From contig NC_090996.1 of the NCBI RefSeq assembly GCF_041146395.1, forward strand, positions 27,428,738 through 27,492,737: a DNA stretch of 64,000 bases, read 5' to 3'. Positions 1 through 13,234 of the stretch are shown here, one piece after another. The notes below the pieces were generated by a model, which was given only the letters and a program-made list of their open reading frames with translations, had not been told where the DNA came from and ran no database searches. This stretch comes from Eulemur rufifrons. Lineage: Eukaryota > Chordata > Mammalia > Primates > Lemuridae. Position numbers and translations under genes: made by a program. How positions within the stretch are numbered: position 1 is the stretch's first letter; every line of letters begins with the position of its first letter.

Positions 1-109
1 TATTAGAATTAGTGGACTGGAAGTAAATAATGATTATGGTTGCACAAATCTGTCAATATACTAACAACCACAGGATTGTGGGTTTTGGGGAGTTTTTTAA
101 TTACAAATA

Positions 110-320
110 AACAGAGACAGGGGCGAGAGATGGTGTGATCAGGAAAAGCCTTCCTGGGGAAATGACAGTTGAGTTGGGCCTTGAACAGTGAGGAGTTGGT
201 CCTGAGAAGATGATAGACCATTCTATGCTGAGAGAACAGCAAGTGCACAGGCCCTGGGGCAGGAAGGAGCTCAAGTATTTGAAGAACAAGCAAGAAGTCC
301 AATAAAGCTGGAATGGGTCA
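110..320 (+). repeat. Ancient interspersed repeat fragment (family not named)
   Basis: It reads as the ancestral mammalian consensus segment with GAAGGCCTTCC...GGTGACAGTTGAG...AACAGCAAGTGCA(A)AGGCCCTGGGG...GGCTGGAA. Related pieces recur at several places in the window (see findings). I recognise the family by its text but cannot fix its name. Confidence 0.6.
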
Positions 321-334
321 AACGAGGAAGGCTG

Positions 335-475
335 CATTACCAGGTGTGGGTTATCATAACCCATTTCGCAGAGTGAAAGACTTCCCAATTTAACCCAGCT
401 TATCAGTGGGGGGATCGAGTGGAGATGCAAACCTGAGTGTCTTTGAAATCAAAGTTCAAGCTCCTTGCTGCCTCT
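335..475 (+). repeat. MIR SINE fragment
   Basis: A degraded core resembling ATTATC..CCCATTT..CAGA followed by CAGCTTATCAGTGG and a GGGATCGAGTGGAGATGCAAACC-like segment. This matches the order of the MIR 3' half. Confidence 0.5.
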
Positions 476-479
476 GTGC

Positions 480-1779
480 AATAAGCAGGGAAGGAAGTTT
501 TGAAGCACAGGACAGAGGCCTTCTGAACCTAACTTTTTCCCTTCTAAACAGGTTCTTCGTCCCGAGTTCAGGGGACCGCTGAACTCCTCTGAAATTGAAT
601 GGAATTTTGTTTGCGCATTTTCCTCAAGCAAGAAGCTATAGCTTTTATGGGACTCTCTAAGGAGTCCCCCTTCAAACTCCAAAATAATCAGGCTTCCAAG
701 AGGATTGCAAAATAAGTAACTAGGATGGCTACCATGAACGTGGCCAGCACTGCCATCTGCAGCTGCCCTGGCCTACTTCTGAGTGCCAAAATTTCTGAAA
801 TTCCAGCCTGAAAGCCCAAGGACACTTTTCCCCAAAGCGGCCCTCCCCAGAGCACGCAGGAGAGATGAGGATTCTTAGAGACTCCCCTTTCCCGGACCAG
901 GAGTCACCAAACTATCACTTGCTCACTCCAGGGATGACATAAAATGATATGGTACAGAAGAAGGAAATATCAGAACTTCTTTGTATGATCTTTAGTCATT
1001 AAAAATGAGAAATCAATTTAATACACCTGCTCTTGGAACCCCCATGTCAGATGGCAGGAATCAGGAAGCTTGGAGCCAGGAAGGTGATCACTAGCAACGC
1101 CTTCACTGGGACATGCTGCCTGTATTGAGGTTACATGTGCCCTTGAAGGGGATGCACAGATTAAATTATCTGCATTTGACTACATTAACCATCGCAAAGC
1201 AGGCAAGTGGCTTAAAAAAATGCCCCCTTTAACCAAACCACAGCCTGAAGACAGTACGGGGAATGTAAGCACAAGAAAACAATAAAGTGGACTCCTCTTC
1301 CCTTCTCTTCAGTAGCGTCTTATAAGGTTACAACAGTGAAGGTCTATTCAGATCGAAACAAAGTCCCACCAAAAATAATCAAAACTCTCAGGAAGAATCT
1401 TCAAAACATGGATTTATTTATGAACAATGAACCTCACCATCAGCATACATTAATTATGCTTTGAGATATCAGCTAATGATCATATGAAGTCATCACAATT
1501 AGCAAAAGATTTTAAGATAATATTTATTTCACTTTCAGCTCAGTTTAAAACTTCTTATGCATACTTACAAACGTATCTAATAATTGTTCGTGGGTACAGG
1601 CACATGCATACACTTAGTAAAACAAATGTGCATCTATTGGGGAGCATACAAAAAATATTTTATAAATAGGGATGTGTCCAAAAAAATTTTGATGAATTAG
1701 ATGGTTAAAAAGAAACAACTATGTGACACAAACCAAACAAATGCCTAAGGATTTGGCATTTGCTTGTGACACACAGTTT
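480..1779. other. No gene or repeat recognised
   Basis: Intronic sequence of SHISA9. I see no homologous protein, no tRNA-like fold and no clear transposon. A short 8-bp stem (CAAATGCC / GGCATTTG) lies near 1737-1765. Confidence 0.5.
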
Positions 1780-1782
1780 GGG

Positions 1783-1936
1783 TGCCTCTCAACCTTTAAT
1801 GTGCATTTAGAGTATCTGGGGGATCTTGTTAAAAGGCAGATTCTGACTCAATACGTCTGAATCTCCATCACCTGCTTGAGCTCCCGGGTAACGGGGATTC
1901 TGCTGGTCCACAGACCACACTCTTGAGTAGCAAGAG
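1783..1936. mobile_element. MER5-like hAT MITE remnant
   Basis: A diverged copy of the non-autonomous hAT family with CTCAACCTTTAATGTGCATT, a GGGGATCTTGTTAAAA-like segment and a CAGATTCTGACTCA-like segment. The typical GAGAACCACTG end is eroded. Confidence 0.55.
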
Positions 1937-1947
1937 CCTAAGGGTGC

Positions 1948-2277
1948 TGTGATGGTTAGCGTTATGCATCAAGTTGACTGGGCCATGGGATGCCCAGATA
2001 TTTGATCAAACATTATCCTGGTTATTTCTATGAGGGTGATTCTGGGTGACAGAAACATTTAAATCAGCAACCTGAGTAAAGCAGATTGCCCTTCCTAATG
2101 TGGCTGGGCCTCATCCAACCATTTGAAGGCCTAAATAGAACAAATAAGAGAGAATTCTCCACCTGCCGGTGGCCTTCACACTGCAACTAGGACTTGGCTC
2201 TGCAGATTTTGCCAATTCCTTACAGTAAATTTCTTTATATGTTGGCTCTGTCTCTCTGGAGAACCTTGCCTAATACA
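1948..2277 (+). mobile_element. MLT2-type solo LTR (ERVL)
   Basis: It starts TGTGATGGTTAG and continues AAGTTGACTGGGCCATGGGATGCCCAGATATTTGATCAAACATTAT, then GATTGCCCT..CTAATGTGGCTGGGCC. It ends with the CTCTCTGGAGAACCTTGCCTAATACA-type terminus. The order matches MLT2 LTRs of the old ERVL group. It is shortened relative to the family and has no attached internal region, so it is a solo LTR relic. Confidence 0.85.
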
Positions 2278-2449
2278 AGTACCTTACTGAAGAAGCCACA
2301 TTTTTCCTTGATATCCCTTAACCCAGTTCAGAATGATTATGTTGAAACATTGCCATTTTTTAGTTGAAAATGACTGAATATCGGCGATTTCATCAGGTTC
2401 AACTGAGTACCCATTTTCTTGTACTTTTCCTCGTGTGTTTCGTGTCTCT

Positions 2450-2582
2450 CAATATCTGGCTGTTCGCTCTGGGAGGGCGGGGATTGCATCTGTAGTAGTC
2501 ACTGTTCTCTCACAGCCGAAGCACACAGTGCTGGGCATACGGCAGGTGTTGAATAAATACCTATTCAATGAATGAATGAATG
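2450..2582 (+). mobile_element. L2 LINE 3' end
   Basis: Shows the L2 3' terminal layout: GGGAGGGCGGGGATTG..., then CACAGTGCTGGGCATACGGCAGGTGTTGAATAAATA and terminal (TGAA)n at 2565-2581. Confidence 0.75.
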
Positions 2583-2619
2583 GGAGATACTTTGTTATGC
2601 CATGTGAACCAGGGCATCA

Positions 2620-3000
2620 GAAACCAGAACTCCTGTTTGCCAAGTACTATAGTAGGCAGTCAAGACACAACTGTGGGGTGGAAGAGACAGTTAATGTCCC
2701 TGCGTTCCTTCCTGAGAACAATAATGGAAGGAGACAGATAATAAACTAGTAAACCAGTACACTAACAAGTTAATTTTAGAGCATAATATAAAATGAAGCA
2801 AATCACACTGAGTGATGGGCTCAAGCGTCTGTGGGTGGGGTGGGGAGCGGCTAAGTGGCCAAGCAGGTGGTCAGGCAAGGCTTCTTGGAGGTGACACCGG
2901 AGCTGAGACCTGTGTGATGAGGAAGGATCAGCCATGCAAAGTCTGCCCGAAGAGAATTTGAGCCAACACAGCAGCTCCAACGTGGGAATGAGCTTAGCAT
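2620..3000 (+). repeat. Ancient interspersed repeat fragment (family not named)
   Basis: Same family as 110-320, with a GACAGATAATAAACTAGTAAA-like segment followed by GGTCAGGCAAGGCTTCTTGGAGGTGACACCGGAGCTGAGACC. It is diverged by many substitutions, indicating great age. Confidence 0.55.
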
Positions 3001-3254
3001 ATCTGAGCAACAAAATGTTCCATCTCTTTTCCTTCCAATGACAGTGAATAAATATATGACCCCAATATTTCCAAACAGAGCTTAGAGTCCCGGTATCTTG
3101 CTTCAGAGGCTCCAGGGGTCCCAATGTCCAAACTATGTTTTGATTTTTAAACACTTGAATAGGATTCCTGAGCATTTCTTCCTTCACAAGAAGCATCACT
3201 TATTTTTCAAGAATGCAAGGGCGATGGGCATAAGTTAACTTTCTAGAGCAGTGG

Positions 3255-3365
3255 TTACACAGGTATAGACATTTGTCAACATTTGTGAAACTATGTGCAT
3301 TTTATCATGTAAATTATACCTCAAGGAAGTTGACTCTTAAAATACAAGGACTCAGTGCCCAAAGA
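3255..3365 (+). mobile_element. L1 3' end fragment, old
   Basis: AACTATGTGCATTTTATCATGTAAATTATACCTCAA is the typical tail-proximal sequence of old mammalian L1 3' UTRs. No coding part remains. Confidence 0.5.
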
Positions 3366-4229
3366 AAAAGCAAATATATCCCGCAAGGAAAAATAAAGAT
3401 TTTTCTGTGGCCAACAGTACATGCATGTACACATGGCCCTCTCCAGCCTAGGAAGCTGGTCAAAGCCATAGGATAACCACAATGTGTAGAAAGAAAGGAG
3501 GTAGCAGAGAAACTGGAAGATGAGAAAAGGCAAGGGAAGGAGGTACATTTGTCATCTGATGCCATTTCTTCGCAAGAGACGCCAGCTCTTCTGAAGTGTG
3601 TTTGAAAAAGACACAAAACACTGTGCTATGCAGTTTGCCACTCGGATTTCCAACTCTGTTTGAAGGTCGACAAAATAATGACATGTGTTCCCTACTGGCT
3701 TCGAGTGTAGAGAGCTTCAAACATGTGCTTCTGTCCCCAAGGTCATTTCTCACCAGCACTTACACCAAGATGCCTGGCCCTGCCAGGGGCAGATGCAGAA
3801 AACATTCCTAGTCTTGATCTTATGGTGGCTTCTTGAACTGGCCCTGATGCACGTATTGTTGTTTGCAAAGCACCGAGCATTTCTTGTGAGCTGAGAAGAC
3901 TGGAAGTCCTGCAGGTTTGCACTCCAAGGCAGTACAGCCAATGGTCCAGGACCTGTATCCCGCCTCCGACTGTCCGGGTTTGAAGTCCTATTCCTCCATT
4001 CACCACGGGTGGGTTTATCCTCTTTGCAAAGTAAGCAGCCTCTGTAAACAGCAGATTATCAGAGAGCCTACCTCATGGGGGAGCGGCAGGAAATTAAATG
4101 AGAATGTACACATAAGCTTACGGCAAAATTGCAAAACGAACCAGGGTTCCTTACCATCACCTAGACCAATACTTTGAAATGCATTTAATGCGTCATATTA
4201 ATAAATACAACTTCCCTCCAATTCTGAAT

Positions 4230-4620
4230 GTGACAGCCCCTCCTGCTCAGATTAAAATGCAAATCCAGAGAGGTTAAGAGACTTGGCCAGTGTCACACAG
4301 CTAAATAAATATAGTACAGCAAGGGCTAGTCACCAAGATCCAGAAATATAACACTACTCTCCTCAGGAGACAAGAGGTAGAAAATTCCAACAAGGATGGT
4401 GATTAAGGGTAATAGTTGCTGGGCAGTGACCATGTGACAGGCCCGGGCTCATTGCTTTCCAAGGCCAAGTCTCATGAATCCTCAGCCTACAGACAAGAAC
4501 CTGAGACTCCGAGAGGTGTGACCACCTTTCCAGGATCACACAGCTATTAAGTGGCTGAGCTGGGATTGAATCTCAGGCCATCTGCCCGGAGCCTGTGCTG
4601 TTCCAACCAGCCAGATTGAC
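4230..4620 (+). repeat. Two adjacent MIR SINE copies
   Basis: The first copy (about 4230-4325) shows AGAGAGGTTAAGAGACTTGGCCAGTGTCACACAGCTAA. The second (about 4400-4620) shows CATGTGACAGGCCCGGGCTC, CCTGAGACTCCGAGAGGTG, CACACAGCTATTAAGTGGCTGAGCTGGGATT and GCCTGTGCTGTTCCAACC. This is the complete MIR order. Confidence 0.85.
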
Positions 4621-5135
4621 TCTCTGGGGGCTTCAAGTAACAGAACTGAGTGAACTGGGTGGAGGTGGCCATTGAGATGAACCCAGGAGCTTCCTAAGGT
4701 GGGCAGTCACCACTCAGCAGCAACCAACAGTTGCTGTGGCAAAATGCAGGTCCAATGTCAGCAGACCCACTGAATTCTCCGGAGAAGTCAGAAATCTAGA
4801 TGTCTGTGTGAAATCTCCTGGTTTTTAAATGTTGGCAACTGATTCTAAGTTGGTTTTAAAACACCATGCATAATAGAAACTAAAGAGATTTCACAGCCAA
4901 ATACAATGAGCCTTGACTGGATCCTGATTTGAAAAACCAAGCTCTAAAAGACATTTTCAGTATGACTGAGAAACTTTAATATGATTGGCTATTTGATGAT
5001 ATTATGGAATTTTTGTTCTTTTTCTTGAGTATGGTAACGGAATTGTGGGAGAATGCCCTTGTTCCTAGGAGTTCCACGCTGAAATATTTAGGGACTGTCA
5101 TGTCTGCAACTTATTTTCAAATGTCTCAGCGAACG

Positions 5136-5400
5136 AAGGAAGGAAGGGAGGGAGGGATGGAGAAGGAGGGGAGGGGAGGGGAGGGAAGGGGAGGGGAGGG
5201 GGGGAGGGGAGGGGAGGGAAGGGGAGGGGAGGGAAGGGGAGGGGAGGGGAGGGGAGGGAAGGGGAGGGGAGGGAAGGGGAGGGTAAAGGTAGGGAGGGAA
5301 GAGAAGGGAGGGGAGGGGAGGGTAAAGGTAGGGAGGGAAGAGAAGGGAGGGGAGGGAGGGAAGAGAAGGGAGGGGAGGGAGGGAAAAGAGAGAGGGTGGA
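5136..5400 (+). repeat. Polypurine (GGGGA/GGGAA)n satellite
   Basis: About 265 bp of almost pure G/A on the plus strand, built from GGGGAGGGGAGGGAAG variants. The second half contains two copies of a GGTAAAGGTA-led block starting at 5282 and 5321 (39-bp period), plus further GGGAAGAGAAGGGAGG blocks. The open reading frames across it are repeat artefacts. Confidence 0.95.
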
Positions 5401-5488
5401 AAAAGAAAGAAAAAAATATATGGAGAGAGCATGAGAGCAATAAAGCAAATGTGGCAAAATACTAATAATTGTTAAATCTAGATAAGCA

Positions 5489-5711
5489 GTTATCAAGTGG
5501 GGGCGATTTTGCCCCTAGATGACATTTGGCAATGTCTGGAGACATTTTTTACTGTCACGACTTGGGTGAGGGGTATGTGTGCTACCGGCATCTAGTGGGT
5601 AGAGGCCAGGGACGCTGCCAAACATCCTACAATGCACAGAACAGTCCCTCCCCCCCAGCAAAGGATTAGCCAACCACAAATGTCAATAGTGTCAAAGTTG
5701 AGAAACCCTCA
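5489..5711 (+). mobile_element. MER20 hAT-Charlie MITE
   Basis: Shows AAGTGGGGGCGATTTTGCCCC at the start, ACATTTGGCAATGTCTGGAGACATTTTT and GGCATCTAGTGGGTAGAGGCCAGGGA in the body, and GTCAAAGTTGAGAAACCCT at the end. It is essentially full length. Confidence 0.9.
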
Positions 5712-6769
5712 TCTAGATGAAGGATATACTAGAGTTCATTTTATTATTCATTCAAGTTTTGTGTATGTTTAAAGTTTTTTACCATAAAAAAAATGAAAAG
5801 AACTTTAAAATAAAGACACGTAAATTGAAATACCTTGTCGACTAAACCAAACATGTCCACGTGGCTTGGTGACCACAGCTGGCTACCACTGGCAGTCATC
5901 TCTTCCAAGTAATAGTGGCTGACTGTGGCGGCTGCTGCAGCTGCTAAAGGGGCGTTTGTTCAGTTCTTACGAGGTTGCAGGCGAGCCCCCACCTCCCTGG
6001 AACCCTTCTTTCTCCTTTTCTCAGACCTAAGCAGCCCAGAAGGAAGCAGGCCACAAGCCCAGGGCTCTGAGCCTGCAAACTGACATCTTGGAGGCCTCTT
6101 CTCAAAAACACAAATTCACTGGTCACCAGGGGCCAAGTTTGTAGCGGCGGAGCAGCTACTTGCTCTGTCTTTTAAGAGAAGGTGCTTTCAGGCAGGATGA
6201 CAAACGAACCCCATTTCAGTGTCCCTTGCAGCTCCAGACAAAAATTAAGAGGCTGTGGCCGCAGGTTAATTTCACCTGGAAGCTGCCTTGCCTCCTAGCA
6301 GCCTCTGGGATGCCAAGCTGGTCCCCACCAGATCACCCCTTAGCAACATCAGGCAAAAAAAAAAAAAAAAGTCCTAGCTGGGACCCCAAATGATTCACTG
6401 GGCAAGCAGTGCATAGTGCATTTGGCAGGTACCTGGGGTGGCCCCAGCACCACAGAAAGGTTACACACATGGAGAAAGCAAATACGACTGTCACATGGCC
6501 CCTCTTTTTTCTCTTGAATTAATTTATCCATCCCCTAACCCTGTAAAATATTCCCCAACTAAAGACCAGTGTTGCCTCAAGCCTGGACCACCTCATCTCA
6601 GGGCCATTCAGGGGAGTCGTTGAATGCAGATTTCTGCCCCTGTACCCCCTTCAACCTATTGACTCACAATTTCTGCGGATGGAACTCAAAAATCTGCATG
6701 TTAGGAAGCTCTCCAGATTCCGATGCCCACTGGATCTGAAAACATCTGTCCCAGACACAGCTGAAACCA

Positions 6770-6985
6770 AGAGACAAGGGATTGTGCAGTTTTCTAACTG
6801 TGTGACCTTGGGCAAGGCACTTCACCTGAGCCATGAATTTCTCGCACGTAAAAGGCAATTAAAATAGCACCTGTCTCATAGGGTAGAGGCGAGAATTAAA
6901 TAAGGGAGTGTTTACACACGCCCCTGGTACGGTCCTGGCACCTGGTACAGTGTTCAGCAGGTGTTAGTGCCTTCTCCTTAGTAGT
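6770..6985 (-). repeat. MIR SINE
   Basis: Plus-strand text TAACTGTGTGACCTTGGGCAAGGCACTTCACCTGAGCC...GTAAAAGG...AATAGCACCTGTCTCATAGGG...GTGTTCAGCAGGTGTTAGTGCC is a MIR in reverse orientation, nearly complete. Confidence 0.85.
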
Positions 6986-7165
6986 GATTGGTTGCACGTT
7001 AGAATCACCTGGAGAGCTTTTCAAACGTATAGATGCTTAGGTCTCACCCTACAGATTCAGATTTATATAGCCTAGGGTGGGGCCCCTGGCGATAGGAGTG
7101 TTTTTTTTAAGCACTCCAGGTCATGCTAAGCAGTCCTCAAGGTTGCAAATCACACCTTAGAGGCC
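6986..7165. mobile_element. MER5-like hAT MITE
   Basis: Shows GTTGCACGTTAGAATCACCTGGAGAGCTTTT, then a GGTCTCACCCTACAGATTCAGAT-like segment and GCACTCCAGGTCATGCTAAGCAG. This is the body of MER5-type hAT MITEs, directly abutting the MIR on its left. Confidence 0.7.
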
Positions 7166-8049
7166 AGCAGTAAAAATCGACAAAAATTTCTCTCTTTTCA
7201 GGAGGATGCACTTTCACTCCACTCTGGAATTCCCAAAATTTATACTGGGAGAGGCTGTGTCTTGTGTGGAGGCTCTGCTACCCCAGGACTGGGTACCCCT
7301 AGACTCCACCTCCAAGCAGACCTTTCCTGGTACCTGCAGAAGGAGGTAGCCAGCAACCCCTTTAGCTTTAGCTGGAGTCATTTTTCCCCCCAGCAGAGCT
7401 ACAAGGGGGCAGGACCAGGAAGTTGGGTCCCTGCTGGGCCCTTGGGTACCTGCAGATCGAAGAGGGCTTGATCTAGCTTTACTGTCTCCCAGAGATGCCC
7501 CAAGGTTAGCTTTTCTCTACCTGCCCACCTCCCGCCCCGCCGACCACCCAAGGAGGGCTCCTTTAAGAGCTGGTTTGCAGAAAAGGGCTGTGGAGATTTC
7601 AGCAGGAGTTAACCCGAATCTGCAAGGCAGCCTACCTGTCTCTGAGCGATACTTTCTCTACCAAGGCGACACCCGCTGCCGCAGTCCTGCATGCATTTCT
7701 CCCCTCCCCTTAACACAGACCCCGGGAATTAACAGGGACTGGCCCAGCCGGTGGGACAGGTGACAGGACACCCTGCGGTTGCAGGGGGTGGGTGGGGCCA
7801 GCGCTCTACTCCGTTTTAGTAGGTCAAGGTTTCCTGAAGCCCCTCGGAGCCTACTTCTGTGCCGCAAGACCCCACCATCCACCCACACCTCCTGCTGACC
7901 CAAACCGAGAAGAACTTCTTCACCTCTTCTCCCCAAATCCCTCCCCTCTGGGGAGAAAAATTCATCGGATACTCTGCGTATAAATAGAAAATAATTACTA
8001 GTGAGGTAGTGATGTTCCTTCGCCTATTTTTGGTGGGTCTCTTTGTTCA
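7166..8049. other. No gene or repeat recognised
   Basis: Intronic sequence leading into the CpG island, with GC content rising from left to right. No homologous protein or transposon is recognised. Confidence 0.45.
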
Positions 8050-8072
8050 GATTTTTTAGGCATGTTCACGGA

Positions 8073-8103
8073 GCGCGTGCACACACACGCGCGCGCACAC
8101 ACA
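8073..8103. repeat. Alternating CA/CG dinucleotide tract
   Basis: An uninterrupted alternating purine-pyrimidine stretch (GCGCGTGCACACACACGCGCGCGCACAC type). Similar short tracts lie at 8770-8783 and 8984-9006. Alternating CG/CA DNA is the classic Z-DNA-forming composition. Confidence 0.85.
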
Positions 8104-8984
8104 GGCCCCGGCGGCGGGCGAAGGGGGCGGAGGGGGAGCGGAAACAAGCGACTTCGTTAACCAGATTCAGGAAGGGGACAGTTAAAGCTTGCGCCCGGGC
8201 CACCCAGCTGTTCGCAGGCGGCTAGTGGCTTCTTAAACCCCACCCGCCCGGCCCTCACCCCAAGCCCTCGCCTCTCTCCGCGGCCGGAGGCTCAGTGCCC
8301 GTGGCTGCGTCCTCCGCCTCCAAAGTTACTGAGTTGTGCGAATCAATTTAGACACTTTTAAAAAAAGCAAAAGGCAAATAGCTCCATTAATCCCCAAATG
8401 CCTTCTCCCATCTGCTGCGACTTGCCCGTGCTGGGACTTGCATAATGAATAAGGCAAACGGAAAGTTGACGGATCAAGGTGCTTAGAGGGTGAAGGCGCG
8501 GAGAGGATCTCGGGCCACTGGAGGCCGTGCCAGCCAGGGCAAGGGGTGCAGCCGTGGCCGCTGCCCCGGGCAGGCAGAGGTGGTGGGGGGAGGCGGGTAA
8601 AGGGGCGGGGGCAGCAGAAGTCTCAATTCCAGGGGCCGTGAAGCTCGGAAAGCGAGGCGGCCGCTCCGAGCAAGGCTTTTGTTCTCGCCCTCCCCTCACT
8701 CCACCTCCTTCGCCTCATTTTCGCGAGTCGTACGAGTTGCAGGCGGCACTCACTCCTTCCTCCCTCCCTCACACACGCGCGCGGGCTCACACACGCCCCC
8801 CTTCCCTTTCGGGCTCGCCTGTCCCTGTTTACCTAGAAGCTAGCATGTGGATCGAGGGGTGCCATGGGCCCCCTCCCCCAAACCCAAGACTTGGGGACCA
8901 CGGGCTCCCAGGCTGTGTGTCTTAAGTACGTCTCAATCTTCGGGCAGGAGGGGGCGGCAAGAGGGCGAGGGGGGCAAAGACCTA

Positions 8985-10600
<1,616 letters not shown>

Positions 10601-11879
10601 TAGATGGCTTTCACTCCGAGGCAGTCTGGCCAGAATCGCCCCTCCCAGGCGTGCGGGGCCGCCTTGCCCTTCCCCCGGCTGCGCCCTCCAGCCCTGCGCA
10701 CAACCCGGATGGCCCAACTCTCCGGGCGGAGGCGAGGACCGAGGCTGAGCCGGGAAAGAGGTCACAAGCCCCTGGGCCGGGGGTAAGCAAGCACCCCTGG
10801 GAGAGGGGCTTGGGGTGAACTAGTCAAAGAAGCTTAGAGGGTAGGGAGGGACAGCGGCAAGGCCAAGGCAATGGCATGTCCTGCAAGGTCTTTCCTTGGA
10901 ACTCCCCCAGGCCCTTGGACCTGCAGCTTTCTGTCCCTCTTCGCCCCCGCAGCGTTCCCCGCGCTCCACAGGAGGGCACACGGCGACGGCGGCGGCGTCG
11001 CCTTTGCGCGCCCGGATCTGGCGCAGCGCAAGGCCTGGGCACCCAGCCTCTGTCACCCTCCCGGACCTGGGGCCCGCGCATCGGTCTCCGGAGCCAGCTA
11101 GCCCCTGTCCCCACGGACACCCTGCCTCCCCCGGACATCCTCACCGGGGGCTGCGGAGCTCGGCCTTGCTTCCTCAGCTTCCAGCCTGCAGTCTTCTCTC
11201 AGTGTTTCCAAATCTGCCCCCTCTCTCCTAGTGATTCCAGCTATCCACAGGCCCCCTCCCACTTCTTTCTCTCCTCTGCTTGAATTTGACTCCAGTAGCC
11301 CCCAGAACAAGATTTGCACCAAAGCTGCTACACCAAATTTAGATCTCACACGCCCCAGCGTTTTGTTTTTAATTGCTTTAACTAAGTATACACTTGCAGT
11401 CCGCTAGGCGATTTGCAGAGAGGATGTTTCCACCACCCTCCTCTCCATTTGGCTGCAGTTAAGGGCTTTTCAGGGCATCTCCAAAGACCCCATAAGTTGG
11501 ACCACCTGTGAAATTATATACTCCGGTCTCCATTGAAAAAGCGTGGGAGGATTTACTGAGACTCCATTGCAAATTTTCTCCAAATGAGAGGGAGTTTCAT
11601 CACCCTGCTCTTTGAAGCAACATCACCTTAAGATGTTTAAAAAAAAAAAAAAAAAAAAGATTTGCAAATACACACCAGAGCAACACGGATAGGGCATACC
11701 CAGGGGTATTATATCCCAAACCCACCTGGGGACGGTATGAGACTGGTTAATCCAAATTCATCAGATTCATTATAGTAGGATCCCCAAAATAGGACAGTGT
11801 GGTAAGTTGTCATGACTGGCAACCCGCACCCACCACCACCTCGTGAGTCCTACAAACACAAGCACCGCTGTGTGAGCGC
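10601..11879. other. Upstream flank of SHISA9, no gene recognised
   Basis: Contains the outer shoulder of the CpG island, including a GCGACGGCGGCGGCGTCG stretch near 10,983, then ordinary sequence. A poly-A run lies at 11,640-11,659. It could hold distal promoter elements or a divergent transcript start, but nothing in the sequence proves either. Confidence 0.45.
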
Positions 11880-12375
11880 TAATGACAGCTGACATTTATT
11901 CAGTGCTTGCAACGTGCCCACTAAGCTTGCTGTTTCTAAAAGCACGTCCTCACAGAAGCTTAGAGCAGTGCCTAGCATAGAGCAAACAATCTGGATACAT
12001 TTGCTGAACCATTGAGTGACTGATCTCATGTCACTCCCTGTCCCTTAGGCAATAGTACCAGACCCACACAATGGAGTGAGAAACTGAGACCCAAAGCAGT
12101 TATATTATACCAGCTGCCCATGGCGGCTCAGCTAATGAGCATGGGAAGTTGACATTTGACCCAAGAAATTTGAGCCAGAGGCCTGTGTTCTAACCACTGC
12201 ATAAAACAAACCTCCGATGTCTCTAGCCATCTTATGCTATATTATGTATTTATGGTTTTTGTCTGTCTCCCCACACCGAGATGTAAACTCTGAAATGGAA
12301 AGGGCTTTGACCTTCTGACTGTGTCCCCCAGCACCTAGAACAGTTCCAAATATGGTCAGCACTCAGAAAAAAATG
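11880..12375 (+). repeat. MIR-like and L2 3' end fragments
   Basis: About 11,880-12,200 shows ACAGCTGACATTTATTCAGTGCTTGCAACGTGCC and a later AACTGAGACCCAAAGCAG...AGCTCAGCTAATGAGC order, like MIR. About 12,260-12,375 shows CTCCCCACACCGAGATGTAAACTCTGA...GTGTCCCCCAGCACCTAGAACAG, an L2 3' end. Confidence 0.6.
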
Positions 12376-13234
12376 TATGGGCTATATTAATTAATTAATG
12401 TCTTTTGTGCAAGACTCTGTCTTAAACCAAGAGAAGAAAGGGACACTTAGGGCAGAGATGACAAAGTTACTTGTCATGACATTCATAAAGGGGTTCGGAG
12501 ACTTCAACACGCTAAATCAGAATCGGAAGGGGATCTTCTAGCAGGTTTCCTAGGAAGGAAGCGAAGGCTCAGAGAGGTTAAGGGCAGTGTGGGAGATGAC
12601 ATGGCGAGCAAATGGTAACGCCAGGGCCGGTTACAGACGCCAGACTCCTAATCCAGGGCTCTACTGCCACCCCTGTCCTCACTCCACCCACCATCCTTCC
12701 TCCCAGCAATCATCAGGGCAGAGGTTAACCAGGGACACGGTAGATCAGTGGGTCACAGACACCTTCCTGCAAGGGTTGTGGGTTTTAAGGCATTTCTAAA
12801 TTTGATTTTTAAAAAATACTTCAGAGAACAGAGATAAAATCTGGACAGAAAAGTCCATTTCAGAATCTGCCTCCAAGCTCTGTAAAATACTGCCTGTCAC
12901 CAGGACATTTGACTCCCGTCCTCAGAGGAAACTCACTCTGGTGGCTGCTCCCGGCTTTAATTAACAGAGACTGCCCCCTGTTTGTGACAAGAAGAGTGCA
13001 GAGCTTGTGCTTTGGAAAGAGGCAGACGGGATCCACCCTGCGTGGCTTATTAGCCAATGATTCTCAACCTTAAATCTCCTGTCCCCTTGAGCTTTTCCCA
13101 AACCAAATTCCCTTCCTGCTCCTGCTTGCTGTAGCTGCTGCTGCTCCCTGGAATATTGCCCCAGCCTGCTTCCCAAGCCTTTGAAAAATATTAAAAAGAG
13201 GGAGGAATCATCTTGGTTCATTTTACTCTTCAAA

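Noticed and set aside
1737..1765. Short hairpin CAAATGCC / GGCATTTG
   Set aside because: An 8-bp stem is expected by chance in this length, and nothing else suggests an RNA gene.
5004..5496. Several overlapping open frames on both strands
   Set aside because: They are translations of the polypurine satellite (Gly/Glu/Arg or Pro/Ser/Leu repeats) and not genes.
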